Source of the DNA: Aphis gossypii
Taxonomy: Eukaryota; Arthropoda; Insecta; Hemiptera; Aphididae
Reading direction: 5' to 3'
DNA length: 64,000 nucleotides
NCBI RefSeq assembly: GCF_020184175.1
Contig: NC_065530.1
Span: forward strand, 56,149,260 to 56,213,259
In this document: piece by piece, positions 1 to 12,975 of the stretch
How positions within the stretch are numbered: position 1 is the first letter of the stretch
Layout: each line of letters starts with the position of its first letter
Program-made: the position numbers and the translations under genes
The notes under the pieces: model-generated
The model's input: only the letters and a program-made list of their open reading frames with translations
Database searches by the model: none
What the model was told of the DNA's origin: nothing

Positions 1-692
1 AATATTATTCTGTCATGACCATATTATATTTCGATATATATTATATTAATCCTGGTGTCATCATTGACGTGTTCATGTATCATGATATGTTCGGAATATA
101 TTATTATATACATACTATTATTCAAAAGCTGGTCTAATGGCACTCGAATAAACCGGAAATTATAACACTTAAATCTCTTAACAGTTCCAATGCCGAAATC
201 TAAATGATTTTTTTTCAAATAATTTTTCCTTAAAAATGTTAAGTACCTAATGTCATTTTGTATGTATTTTTGCGATTAATTCGATTTTGTAATGGGTTGA
301 TGAAAAATAACTATTGATAGGAATCATTAAATATTTCTCGTTATCGACATATTTTAACATTTATAATATACGAATTATGCTAATTTCATACATTCATTGA
401 TTGATATTCTTTACCAATAATATTTTATATGAGTTATAAAAATATTCTATAGGTAATCTAAAAAAATAGATACATAGTTTTCTTTTAAACTATTATTAAT
501 TAACTCCTATATAATATACCCATATTAATCCGAATAATAACGATTATGAGCATCGAAATATTTGCTTACATTTTTTTATTCTGATATAATAATAGAACAT
601 CCAAGTATATTCAACGTTGTAGAAACCCAAAACGTAAATAGAAACCCCGTTAAAATGCGCAATTTTTTTCATACAATTATTTAATATTCAAT
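1..692. other. AT-rich intergenic or intronic DNA
   Basis: No open frame with coding-like composition, RNA gene or long repeat is seen here. The stretch is dominated by A/T runs and TA-rich simple sequence. Confidence 0.5.
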
Positions 693-902
693 TTAAGGTA
701 CGTTTTTCTTGCAGCGTCCAGACGCAGCAGCACTAGTCCAGACTAATGGTGCTTCTGGACACACTGAGATATTTATCAACGCGCTACGTTAACGCAAGTA
801 GAAAAACGGTCATTGTAAAATGAATGTATCTATAAATAGTAGGTAACTATGCGTCTGACGCTGCGTTTAGAGTTGAGACGCTGCAGAGAAAACGTACCTT
901 AA
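693..902. mobile_element. MITE with TTAA target duplication and ~22-bp terminal inverted repeats
   Basis: The element body spans 697-898 (about 202 bp) between TTAA at 693-696 and TTAA at 899-902. The left end reads GGTACGTTTTTCTTGCAGCG and the right end, read on the minus strand, GGTACGTTTTCTCTGCAGCG. They agree except for three positions in the middle. The GCAGCGTC motif recurs inside the right end (GACGCTGCG at about 858-866). An internal hairpin pairs TCCAGA plus following bases at about 717-740 with TCTGGA at about 754-760. There is no transposase, so it is non-autonomous. The 4-bp palindromic TTAA duplication is typical of piggyBac-type transposition; the TIR sequence itself is not one I can assign to a named family. 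PIF/Harbinger (TWA duplication) is less likely because the two flanking trinucleotides would not be direct repeats. Confidence 0.75.
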
Positions 903-3900
903 GATGAATCGAATGATAACCCTATATATCCTTATAGGTTAGGTTAGTGTACCTGACCTATATATTAGTAGTATACGCCATATACTGAAACTGCTGTACA
1001 TTAATAGTTTTTGAAATAACAAGTGCTGTTCTTCGCCTTGTATATAAAGTATAGTGTCTCCCGGGGATTATTTCACGTTATTTTTTATGTGCAATTTTAA
1101 TATAGTGATGAAACCGCGCAACAGGAAACTATCAATTAATATAATATGGATTTTGTTTTCCAATAACAACATTATTGAGTTTAAACTTTTAATCAAAATT
1201 TTAATGAATATTTTTCCGTTTAACTCGACTTTAACTCCATAACGCGTCAAACATGAGACAGCATCATATTGTACACGATATTATCGCAGATTAATTAAAA
1301 ATTTAAGTAAACTATTTCTGAATCTGTTGCGAATATATGAATATAAGTATGTGTTACATTTTTGTAACTCTTTACATTTCTGGAATACCAACATTAATTA
1401 AATTAAATTTCAGTTACATAAATTATTTAAGATTATCATTTATAACACGGATGTAAACACCCGATTAGCTGATATAGAATATTACTGTTATAAAAGTGCG
1501 ACCATAAAAGTACTATAATACCTACAGTATAAAATATAAATATAATGAAATACTATAGGAATATCGAACATTATAATAAAACCTATAGGTGATATATTAT
1601 TATACATTTATACGTTTATAATTTTTTTATGACAAAACATATACTTTATTCCATCGCGCATTAAAAACTAAAAGGGAGTAAAGAAGATTGCATGGTGGAT
1701 TCAAGAAGTTAATGTCAGTTTATTATAATAAATATTTATAATACCTATACAAATATAATTTTGCTTAATTTTTTTAAGTGCATAGTTGATTGGAAAATTA
1801 TTACTTTAATGTATTATCTTCAAAACCTTTATAGGAATGGTAAGGGAGGGAAAGGAACTAAAATTTAGCATGTGAAACTATATATAGTCATTTTCTAACT
1901 AAAAGACTGTTAAATTCACTAAACACCGATTACGCCACTGCTGCAGGTGTCTATACATATATATTATATTATAATAGGTACGCTGTTTTGAACAAAATAT
2001 ATAGTACGTGTGGGTGTTCTTTTTATTGGTATATCCATTGGGCATTGACCATTATCTATGTTATAAAAATCTTCAGAAATGTATATAAATTGTAGTTGGC
2101 TTTGTGATTCAAACATGAAGTGTAATGCGTATGTGTTTGTGTGTGTGCGTGGCTCGCTATAGCAGTCGTTTTAAGATGAGCGTATTAGAGTGATAATTTA
2201 TACCTTCCAATTATATATTATAATATTTTACTTTTGAGATAGCACATTATAAATATATACCTACCTATGTTAGGTTATAGATAAGTATGACTAGTACGAC
2301 TGTGTATGAACGATGGGTAGGGCGGCGTGACAATCATATTAGGTATATGCACCATACGATTGATTTATTTCATCGCGATAGACCCCGTCGCCTATAAAAA
2401 TAATGACCAACAATCGAGGTTAATAAAACGGTATTTACAGGTATAGAAAAAAATTGCTTGGTTAAAATTTTTTCTTGAAACGACCTTCGAGCGTGTGTAG
2501 TGTGATGGCAATATTGATGAAAAATCCTACGAAAATATATATGTACGCATAACCAAAATATAGCAATAGGCGGGTGTTATATCTTCCAAGTTTTCAAAAT
2601 CGTACCTACTATATACTATACTATTATATTAATTTTATACACCTATACAAAAAATATAACGTAACATTTTTTTACCGTTATATAAATATTTGTAAATAGA
2701 AATTATTTTTTATCATGTTTATGGCCGTGCTACTCTACAGGGAAAAATAATATTGTGTGTATACACAATATATCTATGTCCTACATATTTAATACTATAT
2801 TTAGTTATTGTAATGTCTATAGTATAGTATATACTATATAGTGGTATAGTAATGTCTTGCGGTTTTATTGCGCTTTGCGACGATAAGAAAATGATTGAAA
2901 ACACGAAGTATTAAAAACATAATGTTATAGGTATGATATATATTATATAGGTACTATAATAATCATTACTATGATTCTCATTATCAATACATTCCATTAA
3001 ATAAACTTGGCAATCTCGCGTAATCAAATGACATTAATCATGTCTCTATTTTAAAGGTGTTTCACCATAATATATAATATTTTATAATAAGTGGGAAATT
3101 TTAATAATTTAAAATTGTATTAATTGCACACAGCACACAGTTAGTTTCATTAAAAACAATTTATTTATAGTTTATATACTGACGAGGAGTAAAGACATAT
3201 CATGGGTGTTGTATGTATAGGTCCTATGATATTATGATAACATAAGATGTAGGTATATTATTATTTATTATGTGAGTATAATTCACCACGCAATATGTCA
3301 CGAACTTGTAAATATTACATACCTACGTGGCTACGTGTGAATATATGTAGTTCAATGAAAAATATTTAAATATTCGACAGTAGTAAATAATATTAATATT
3401 ACTATACTATTATTAGTTAGGTATCAAAACACCATAGATCTAGCCTGTCTAGTTTGTAATAATTCATAAAATAACCAGCTGTACTCTACTGGTTCTGAAA
3501 TAAAACTGTTTAATTTATGTTGAAATTGTTTTGATTGAATTTAAATAACGTTTAGTTCTAGAATATTGTTATAATTCGAATAGGTAAGTACATATTTCAT
3601 TTCGTTTAGTTTTTTTCTTGTATGTTGTCTATGTCCTTACACTGTCAAAGCTGTTTAAAATGTGTTTGTAGATTATGCACATTTTATGTTTATTTTATTT
3701 TGTAAGAGTCGCGCTACTGCGAGTGTGCGCGGTGTGCGTGAAACGAAACCGATCAACTTAATATTATACAGAACGTGAAATGTGTAGGTGTACGATTTAT
3801 GGAAAAAAATAATCATGTAATAATCTATACATCCTAATTTAACGTATTTCATTTCTTTATTGATCTATGTATTTATTAATATTATACTAATGTAGACCTA

Positions 3901-5387
3901 GATCATACTTTTAGTACTACAACGTTGAACGTACATTATGTGCGTTTACAAAATATTTCCACGGTATTTCCTTATGCGTGTATGATAGCGTTGTAGGGTA
4001 TATTTAAATTAATATTATATGTGATTTAACTGTCACGGATACTGCAATCTGCAGAGAATGAATATCGATTTCTCAAATATTGTAATCACTTAAAAGTTTA
4101 AACACCGCCGACATTACACAAACAATTTCGTTGCATTGTGTTATATTACTATTGTAACGTAATAACTAATAATGGTAGTCGTTGAACTTCAATGATATAA
4201 AAAGTATAAATTGTGCTTAAAGAACAAAAAAATTGCACTTATTATTAGTTTTTTTTTATTCTCGGAATTGCGTATTTTATATTTAAAATTATACTAAGTT
4301 TATTTTAAATGTATGTAAATTTTAAATTTTTAAAAGATTAGTATTATTACCTATTCTTTATTATTTACTTTTACTATACATCTATACGACTTTATAATCA
4401 ATTAACAATGCATACACAAGTATTTATACAAGGCTACAAAACATAATAAAAGAATTCTGGGCTTTAAATTACTGGTGATTAACTCGTGACATGTCCTCAA
4501 TTTTTAATTTACTACAATTTTAACCCACATATTATACTGTTAAAGGTGTACTAAAATCGTCAAAAATGCATTAAATAACGGCTTTTAATATTTTATTTGT
4601 AAAGTCATAAAATGAATTAATTATGGGTTACAGCTACTACCTGCTGTAGCAATAAATCTAATGAGCCAAAATAACAACAAAAAAAAAAAACATGCGAACG
4701 CATCAAAGTTCAAGCCCAAGTAATAAGGAACTCCGTGACCGAGACGATAAGAATAATAAATAATAATATTGTAACTTGTAAATAATATAAAAACGCTTCT
4801 AACGCTGAATCGTGTATCGTATATGGAGTGGTTATTTAACTACTACTACAATGACTCGATATTATCCATCAAACGATGCATAATAGGCGTGCAAGCGCGT
4901 ACATACACAACTATCTAGGCGACTATACACCCAGAGTAGGAGGTTATTTATTGGATTTTTGTCAAGCTGCGTCAATAAAGGCAGCGACACATATCATATT
5001 GCTATGCTGCCGGTATGTCACGATAATAGGTACTATAAGGTACCTATATTTAATGGGTAAAGGCGCGCGCGGGTTGCGTTCAGTGTAAACATTTTACGTG
5101 CGCTTTATTTTAGATGGCCACCTATCACGAGTAGGGATATCGTAACATATTATGTATAATATGCCATGGCAATACGTTCGTCGTACACGAAGTACAATAA
5201 TTGAATAATGTTCTGTCATCAATAATGTTTTTACGGGTACAGAATGTGCACGGGCGTCCGTATATTATATCGTTTACACAACATAATATAATGTATACCT
5301 ATGTAGTATTCGGTCGACTAAACTATATTATATCGACGTAGATCGCTCATCAGTAAATTGTATTTTTTTTGTCCTCTTTCTATACAG
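903..5387. other. AT-rich DNA without supported genes
   Basis: Long AT-rich stretch with TA-rich microsatellite-like tracts, a GT-rich run at about 2130-2150 and scattered TAGGTA motifs. A tiny TTAGG-like pair (ggttaggttag, about 937-947) is too short to call telomeric. GC-balanced patches at about 3705-3765 and 4720-5090 have no recognisable product. The open frame at 4876-5088 (+) has no domain and I do not call it a gene. Confidence 0.45.
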
Positions 5388-5464
5388 TGGGAAAACAGTC
5401 GAGCATTATACCGAATGCGCTCTGCAGCAATAAAGTGTGGGTGCACTCTAAACTTACGCACTAA
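5388..5464 (+). other. candidate exon after a very strong splice-acceptor-like tract
   Basis: A long pyrimidine run followed by TATACAG ends at 5387, an excellent acceptor by eye. Behind it two frames are open with coding-like composition. Frame GGA... (from 5390) gives GKQSSIIPNALCSNKVWVHS and ends at TAA 5462-5464. Frame TGG... (from 5388) begins WENSRALYRMRSAAIK and stays open to about 5506. A donor-like CAG|GTATCT lies near 5546, so a spliced noncoding exon of about 160 bp is another reading. No family is recognised. It may be a genuine terminal or noncoding exon of an unseen + strand gene, or chance. The GC-balanced composition stands out from the AT-rich flanks. Confidence 0.25.
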
Positions 5465-8400
5465 ATTTGTTTATTACAAAACGAATTTTCTTGTAGCCAA
5501 TTTTTAATCCTTCGCGATGGGTACTCAAGCACATCGTCCACATTCAGGTATCTTTAATAGTATTGGCACTTAAGATTTTCGCTGCTAACCGGCACATGAG
5601 TTCTAAATTTCATTTGTGGGGTACGGCACGCATATATTGTGATAAAGTGTGTAGTGCAACACGAAAATAATACAAAATGCAATTAATGCAAAATGTGCCG
5701 TTTAGTAAAAGTTTCAAAAAGTCCTTGAGATTCATGAAAATCTTCTTAAAAAACATCACCATCTAAGCTAATTGAATAATGTAATTTTTGTCCACATAAA
5801 TAATATAATAATACGATACATTGATCATAACATTAGATGATTAAATTGAATAATATTATACGTGCCATCGCCCATTTTCGACTCATGGCGGAGTGTGATG
5901 TGTATATTATAATATTATATTATACAACACTATATAGTATATACGCCTATAATATACCTATTTAATACATCGTATAAGTGATTATAATTTGTAATAATAT
6001 GCAAAAGTAATAACGATATAGGTTGTTAAATCTTTTAGCGTTTCCGTATAGCGGACGAAGGTCTAATATATAATATTATACATAAACACTATACAATGTA
6101 TATAGTACATATATTATAATCGTTACATAACAATATTATAGTATACCAAATTGTCTGTATTGTAATAAAATATAAAGATATTTAATATTGTTATGTTTAT
6201 TATATCTATTTATTATCTATATAGTCTATACATACGATATATACCATTTGTTTTGGTATACAAATACAAGTGTCAACTTCAGTTGTTAAACCTGGCCCAA
6301 CGTTTTTTTTCGTTTTTACTTTGATTATGTACGTTCATTAAAAACTCATTCGCCGATGTATTACTTATATACATACATATCAACACCACTAATATATACA
6401 AACACGAAAAGCAATTTCCACATGTAAATCGTGTATTCGATTTCACTGATAGAAAAAAAATCTGAGGAAAAATATTACAATGAGTGTATATTATACGAAT
6501 ATACGAGTAACGGGGGTGTACTCGAATATATTGTGTTATTTAATAGTTTGTCTGCTCTTTTACATATTACATACCAACTCATATAATATTATATACGTTT
6601 CATATTTAAGATTCTGAAGGGTCCAATATGATGCGGATTTTTTTTATTTAGTTTTATATATAATAATAATAATTCTTCAATTGGAAGGGGTATACGTCTA
6701 TACAGAAATAGGAAATCAGATACAGCTATCTACAGTACACTTTCAGAGAAATAACATTTTTTTACTTTAGGAATTCCTAATAATTTTTCAGAGAAATGTC
6801 AATAAGAAATTACCCACCGAAAATCAGTGACTATTGAGCACTAACTATGTAATAAGTAGTTCATTTTATTAAAATAATCCAATAGTTACTAGAATCTTTT
6901 ACTTGAAGTTTGGGTATTCAATACACCCGTTTTCCGGAAAACGGAAACTTCTTACTAATTTTCAATAGACTAAGAAAAGACATTTGCTTACTACATTTTA
7001 GACATTTACAATCTAAAAAAAAAAATTGATTTGCTTACTTATTTTATTATATATAATAGTGATATTAGGAAAACTAATAATTCGTTGATTTTATTTATTA
7101 CAATTTTAATGTAATAAAAGTTTTAACTTTACGATTTGGAAATTCAATTATATTTTTTTTTTATAAACGTTATAACTAATAATACTATAATTAATTTTAT
7201 AATTATTTATTTCAACAAATAATGCAATTTTTTTTTTTATTTGATAAGTAGTAATGATAATATTGTGTCAAAACAAAGTTTGTATATTAAGGTTATTAAA
7301 ACTTGAAATTTAAATGCAATAGGATATATCATACTCATTATACAATACTCAATAAATATTGAATGCCTTTACCGGGTTTGCTCATAAATAATTTTTATGA
7401 GCACTTAAAATTGTAAATGCGTCCTATAAACACTAAAACTAAAATATATTATAGTAGGTAAACAGATCTCCGTTCGAAATCGTTTTTCGAACACTATGAT
7501 TTATGATTTCCTTTAAAATTATATAATTATATAACAATTGCTTGTAACTTACCTGTTTCCTGTCCATATGCATTTTTTTTATTATTTAAATCATTATTAA
7601 ATTATAATTACAATTGTTATAATGTAAATATTAGATTTGTAGTTAAACATAGGTAAAAACAATATTTTGTTACATTAAGTTATTACTTTTAATCTTTGAC
7701 ATCTTATTATGTGTTTAGAAAATAAAATATAGAATTTAATTTTCAAAGTTTTAACATACCTACTAGTATAAAACATTGATCAAATAATATTGTGTATTTA
7801 TTTAAAATATAAAGATATACTTTCAAACTAATGAGGGAAAAGGGTTCAAATACATTTATTATTTTTGCTAAACTTAAATTTATGAATATTTTTCAGTGAA
7901 ATATCAGTATAAATAAATATAAGGTAATAAATAAAATGTTTTTAGTTTTTACTCAATCGTATGTCATAATTTATGACTCATAAATGTATGTAACGTTTAA
8001 CAGCTTATTACAGTAATAATGTAAAATTTAAATTAATATTATATTATTTACAAAAATCTGCAGGTATTTGCATTTTTAACAAGAACATTAATGTAATATA
8101 TCAATATAGAACAGTTCTACATTATTTTAGTACGAGTACATACCTAATTCATCAATTTTAAATCCTCGTAATTTTATAATTAATAGTTTTTATGTGTGAA
8201 CATGCCAACTGTCTAGTGCAATGTGTATGTCGTATGATAACTGAATTTTTAGTCGGTGTGACAATTTTAAATGCAAAACAATTTGTGAAGTCGTTAAATT
8301 TTATTTTCTATGACATTTTAATAAATTTTAGTTAACTATCAAAAATTGCAATAATATATTTTTTTAATATTGCGGTGTTGAGTAAATTGCCTTTAAAACG

Positions 8401-9717
8401 CCCACAACATAATAAGTACACGAATAAAATAATATGATAATTGACAAGTCAACAATTTTTAAAACTATCACTATAATATCTACGTACAACATGTGAACAT
8501 ATTTTATTTTATACAAGATTTTTTTCTTTCCTTTTTTTGCCAACTTCCTATGTATTTTATTGTCTCCATATAAAATACCGTTCAAAATTCAATACATCCA
8601 AATCGTAGCATGAATACACTGAACGCTATTGATATATATATTATTATATATATATATACACTGTCAATTGCGATTAACAATGCGCGTATGATGAGGCTCA
8701 TAGATATTATACATAACTATTCTCTCTTATTTTTTTTCGTATAAAAATAAATACAGTTACGGCTGGAGATCCCTTATACACTATTGTGGGAAACGATGAA
8801 TACGATTTATGTATATCTTTAGTGTGGTGCGCTGATTCACCGGAACCTCCCCTCGGCCTGTGGGGCACGTCAGGTATTCTTTTATAGTTCTGCTTTGATT
8901 CACTTCTTCTATAAATCGTTTACACGTGACATTCGGGCGATGGGGTGGGCGCATGCGGGGTGCGTTGAAAAAATCCAGAATCCGTAAATTTTTTCGACCG
9001 TATGGTATAGATTTTATAGAAAACCGTTTGGTCACGCATACAAATAAAACACCACTTTGGTAAACATTCTTAAAAAATAGTCCATGTAAACATAACAAAT
9101 TAAAAAACTCGATTAAATTGAATTAACAAAGTTAACGAATTGTAACACAATATACTGAATAAAAGGATTTATTATAATAATTAAAATACGTTTATATGGT
9201 TGAATATTGAGCTTATATAATATATTAATAATCGTATTGTAAAAATCCGTTTAATTTTTATTTTATCCAATTGTTTGTTAACAAGTAGGTTTACTTTTTT
9301 TTATGTATTATCAGAATGTAAAATATTTTTTTAGTTTTGTTTTATTAAGCTGATTATTTTCTCTTTGGTAAGATAATTGATAATTTTAAGTATGCGAATA
9401 ATTGAAGCAAAGTATTAAAAATATTGACGGATCCCTGATAAGTATAAAAACCGAATTATTATAGAAACGTGTTTATAGTAAGTTAAACTCTCAAGCAGTA
9501 CACTTTGAAATTCGAATACTCTGTACCCGTTGGCCGTTATACTACAGAAATGTATTTTAGCCTTTATATAGGTATATAAATTATAGTGTATATACAGGTC
9601 GTATAGAAACACATAAAACATGATATTTTTAAATTGTTTAGACTATAGTCTATAGAAGATTATTTTATAATAACCTAACCTAAAATTCTAAGTATTACTT
9701 ATATAGCGAACAGACAG
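5465..9717. other. AT-rich DNA without supported genes
   Basis: Mostly A/T-rich, with poly-T and poly-A runs between about 6640 and 8560. A perfect 18-bp palindrome is listed separately. A GC-balanced patch at 8781-9098 carries a minus-strand open frame of 105 codons that lacks an ATG near its start (it opens on TTG) and matches no family I know; it may be a degraded coding relic. Nothing else is supported. Confidence 0.45.
6927..6944. repeat. perfect 18-bp palindrome
   Basis: CCGTTTTCCGGAAAACGG is its own reverse complement. It sits alone in AT-rich DNA. The centre TTCCGGAA resembles an ETS or STAT-type half-site pair, but function is not shown. It could also be the core of a decayed inverted-repeat element. 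Confidence 0.7.
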
Positions 9718-10075
9718 ATGGACGGAGGGGAAACAATATGCGGTTTATTGAACAAATATACTGGTCCCATTGATGATTTTAGCTTAATAATGAGCTGGGA
9801 CTTTATTGAGTACGAGGATGATAGACAACTAACCGGAAAATTAGCTGCTGTGCAACCATGAAGTAATGGTAATAATCCGCAGTGACGACCCGCCAAACAC
9901 GGTCGGAAAGTTTTCGAACCGCTACTTAAATTTGTCGTTGAGCCGCATTACCTATCATCTGCTTTATAAACCATTAAATAGAATTCGATACATTCGATCG
10001 ACCGATTTAAATAACAAAAATAAAACTCGTATTGACTGTTATAATTGTGTAAATTTAGATAAAATAATACATTAA
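9718..10075 (+). pseudogene. two adjacent coding-like ORFs, possibly one frameshifted relic
   Basis: An ATG at 9718 opens a 47-codon frame ending at TGA 9859-9861. Its product starts MDGGETICGLLNKYTGPIDD and ends near DDRQLTGKLAAVQP, a balanced acidic/hydrophobic composition unlike translations of the surrounding AT-rich DNA. Only a few bases downstream, in the +1 frame, an ATG at 9866 opens 69 codons to TAA 10073-10075, beginning MVIIRSDDPPNTVGKFSNRY. The original frame beyond its stop also stays coding-like after a second TGA (RPAKHGRKVFEPLLKFVVEP). This pattern fits a decayed coding segment with a frameshift and nonsense changes, or a fragment of a transposon gene. No domain or catalytic motif is visible and the family is unknown. 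Chance in a GC-balanced patch is not excluded. Confidence 0.3.
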
Positions 10076-12128
10076 TATTATATCATACAATTCATACAGT
10101 ATAATATGATTCAATAATTAACTTTTGCCTATTGCCAAATTATTTTTTCCATGTATTCGTTACACATATTATAATATTATAGCTTAATTTACCAAGTTAA
10201 CAGTTTAAGTTTATTATTATTATTTAATGGACAATAATCACAAACAATAGTTACAGACTCCTGTGCGTGTGTGCGTAATCGCCCGCACGCACACAGTCAC
10301 CGTGTACAATATAATATGTATAAATAGTGCAGCGGGAAAATAAAAAATAACGTCGAAACATAAAACTCGTAGAACGTTGTAAAATGCATAATTTATTTTA
10401 GATGTGCACTCTATGTCTCACTCTATACATACCTATACACACTATTTTATTTGTTAAAACTTTGGATATAGCGCATAAATACGGATAGAAAGTAAATTCG
10501 CCTCCGGTGTGTTGTTGTATTAAAGTCGTATATGGTGAATATGTATATAGTCGGTGTTCGGTAATAATAATAATAACAATAATAGCACGCGGAATATTTC
10601 ATATATATAATATATATATGTATGCGTTGTTTGTCCGTGACAGTCAACGGCAAAATTGTTAAGTTCACTCGGTGTTTCTTCAGACGAACGTCAGGTCGAC
10701 CTTTATTTCGTATATATTGTGTATAGCACATAGTACGTAACGCAATTAGCGCAGTGTTTCAAGTCAGACAATTTCGAATACAACAAACGTTTCGCGGCGG
10801 CGGCGATAAAGCCAAAGTAAAATTCCGACCCGTTGGCGATTCCACGGATAATATATATATATATATGTGTGTGTGTAGGTATATACACAGCGATTTGATG
10901 TTAACGAACATTATAATAACGGTATATATGGGATACTTTGAGATAGGAGATTTGGCGACGAAGACGTTTTTGCGATGAATCGACTTTCGAGCACTCGAGC
11001 GAATTTCGTTTTGGTTTTTTTTTCGCAATAAATATCGTACCACTGCAGCAGCTATATACAAGTTATAGAACTGTCTATTATATTATACGGCGTGTAACGA
11101 CGTTTTGTCGAGCCCACCCGCGTTTTTATCGCCGGAATTTTAACTGCGACGATCGGAGTATGGAATTCAATTACGCAAACAACATCTATAGAAACTTTGA
11201 AACTATTATTATTATTATTATTATTATCTATCCTCAGAGATAATAACAACTGTATATAGTGCAGCAGTATAACATAAATCCGTATTATTTAACGGTATTA
11301 GAACACTGACTTTGTATCATGACACACGCCCTGACCTAAAAGTTTATACGCGCAACAAACGATATAATATGTACGTATATATATGTATTGAAATTATGGC
11401 AGAATTTGTCGTGGAAATTGTAGCACTGCAATTTCGAAAATATTAAACAGTTATCACTAATTATTACTCCCGATTGTCGTTTATTCTTCGAATTCAAAAT
11501 TAGATCAGTATAAAATATTAATATGTATGTACATTGTACGTATATTATTATTTAAGTAAGTAGATATAGTGTATAGATATAATATTATTTAATACTCGGA
11601 ACTTAACACTAGTATTATAACGTCTTGAGAAATATATTTTGGTAATTATTTAAAAATCTGTATTTCAATATACATACAAATACGTGAAATTAAACTGTTG
11701 TGGTTTTTACATTTTAATTTAAGTTCATATGCACAAAACAGGGGTATGCAATTATTTTCTTTACAGTTTCTATACAGTTTTAAAATATGAATTGATTATT
11801 TTTATCATACAAAAATATTAGTTAATTTTTATCACACTTATTGAATCTCTGTAATTTTCTAATTTTTTTTAAAAAAAATTCCATTAAGTATAACCATAGG
11901 AATTTCAAGCAGTACACATATTATAATATTATTACTTTGTTTTGCTTTATATAGTGTATAACAAACTATTGTCTATGTAACTACGAATTAATATTTTATT
12001 TTTCTAACACGTAAGGTAGGTACTCTAACCTTACTATATTTACTATAGTAGTAATTTATACAGTATTTTTTTTTGTTTCTTCAGAAGGTTGATGTTACAA
12101 TACTTATGACTTTTTTCCTTTTTTATAG
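10076..12128. other. mixed AT-rich DNA with a small GC-richer patch
   Basis: No supported gene. A GC-richer patch at about 10480-11260 yields several overlapping frames on both strands, none with a recognisable product, and contains an (ATT)n microsatellite at 11204-11226. An imperfect GT/AC hairpin lies at about 10261-10303. The remainder is AT-rich. Confidence 0.4.
11204..11226. repeat. (ATT)n microsatellite
   Basis: About seven to eight consecutive ATT units. Confidence 0.85.
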
Positions 12129-12325
12129 TCGAACACGCATCGATCGAATGATGAAACTCATCCCAGACCGGAAGCCGTTGTTTAGTACGTTTTCTCAGGG
12201 ATTAGACGTTTTAGTGCATTTATACTTCATTCACAACAGTTGAACTACACGAGTATATACTGCTATCATTTTACACTACCTTCTTGCACGGAGAAGTTCA
12301 TCAACGCTTGTACTACAAAAACGAG
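12129..12325 (+). other. candidate spliced exon (probably noncoding or UTR)
   Basis: The left border is a long pyrimidine tract ending TTTTATAG at 12128, a good acceptor. The right border is ACGAG|GTAAAC, a good donor with GT at 12326-12327. The 197-bp interior is much less AT-rich and lower in simple sequence than the flanks. No single frame runs through it. One frame carries an ATG ORF of 32 codons (MMKLIPDRKPLFSTFS...), a second starts SNTHRSNDETHPRPEAVV before a stop, and the 3' half has an open frame ending NYTSIYCYHFTLPSC.... Because every frame is interrupted, an internal coding exon is excluded. A 5'UTR exon, a terminal coding exon with an alternative donor, or a lncRNA exon fit better. 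Splice borders are judged by eye. Confidence 0.3.
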
Positions 12326-12941
12326 GTAAACAATTTTAAATATCATAGTTTAATAGTACATGATATATAAATTTTAATATATACATATAATATGTATTAA
12401 AAATTTATCTTATTTATAGACTCATTCTTATAATTTAGTATAGACTATAGACTCTATACTATTGTATAGTATAAAAATATTAGGTTGTTTTTTTATTTAC
12501 AATCATAAATATTAAATACTATGGTTTAAAGTAGATGGCTAGATAATAATATATTACATAGGTTCTTTAGTTTAAAGTATTCATTAAATGTTTTAATTAT
12601 ACGCACACACAAATATTATATTATATTATTGCTAATCTTAAAATGAACTATATTAATCGTTCATTATTTTTAAATCTTTTTAAATGCATTATATTTTTAA
12701 AGAGCTATCTTTTTGATTAGGATTATAGAAATATTTATAAGTATATTGATTCTATTTTTATTATTTTAAAAGAACCTATAAAATATAATAAAAAGCCTGT
12801 TTGTGACATCACTATTAAAAAAAAATCACATAGATATGTTAGATTCGTAATTTATCCATGGATTTGTATAAATTGGTGTGTATATATATTATCATATGTA
12901 TATGACAATATTCGTATGTATTATCCACACAAGTGTTTGTT

Positions 12942-12975
<34 letters not shown>

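Noticed and set aside
936..947. TTAGG telomere-like repeat
   Set aside because: Only about two units, expected by chance.
8781..9098. 105-codon minus frame
   Set aside because: No ATG near its start and no recognisable family; kept only as a possible relic in the region note.
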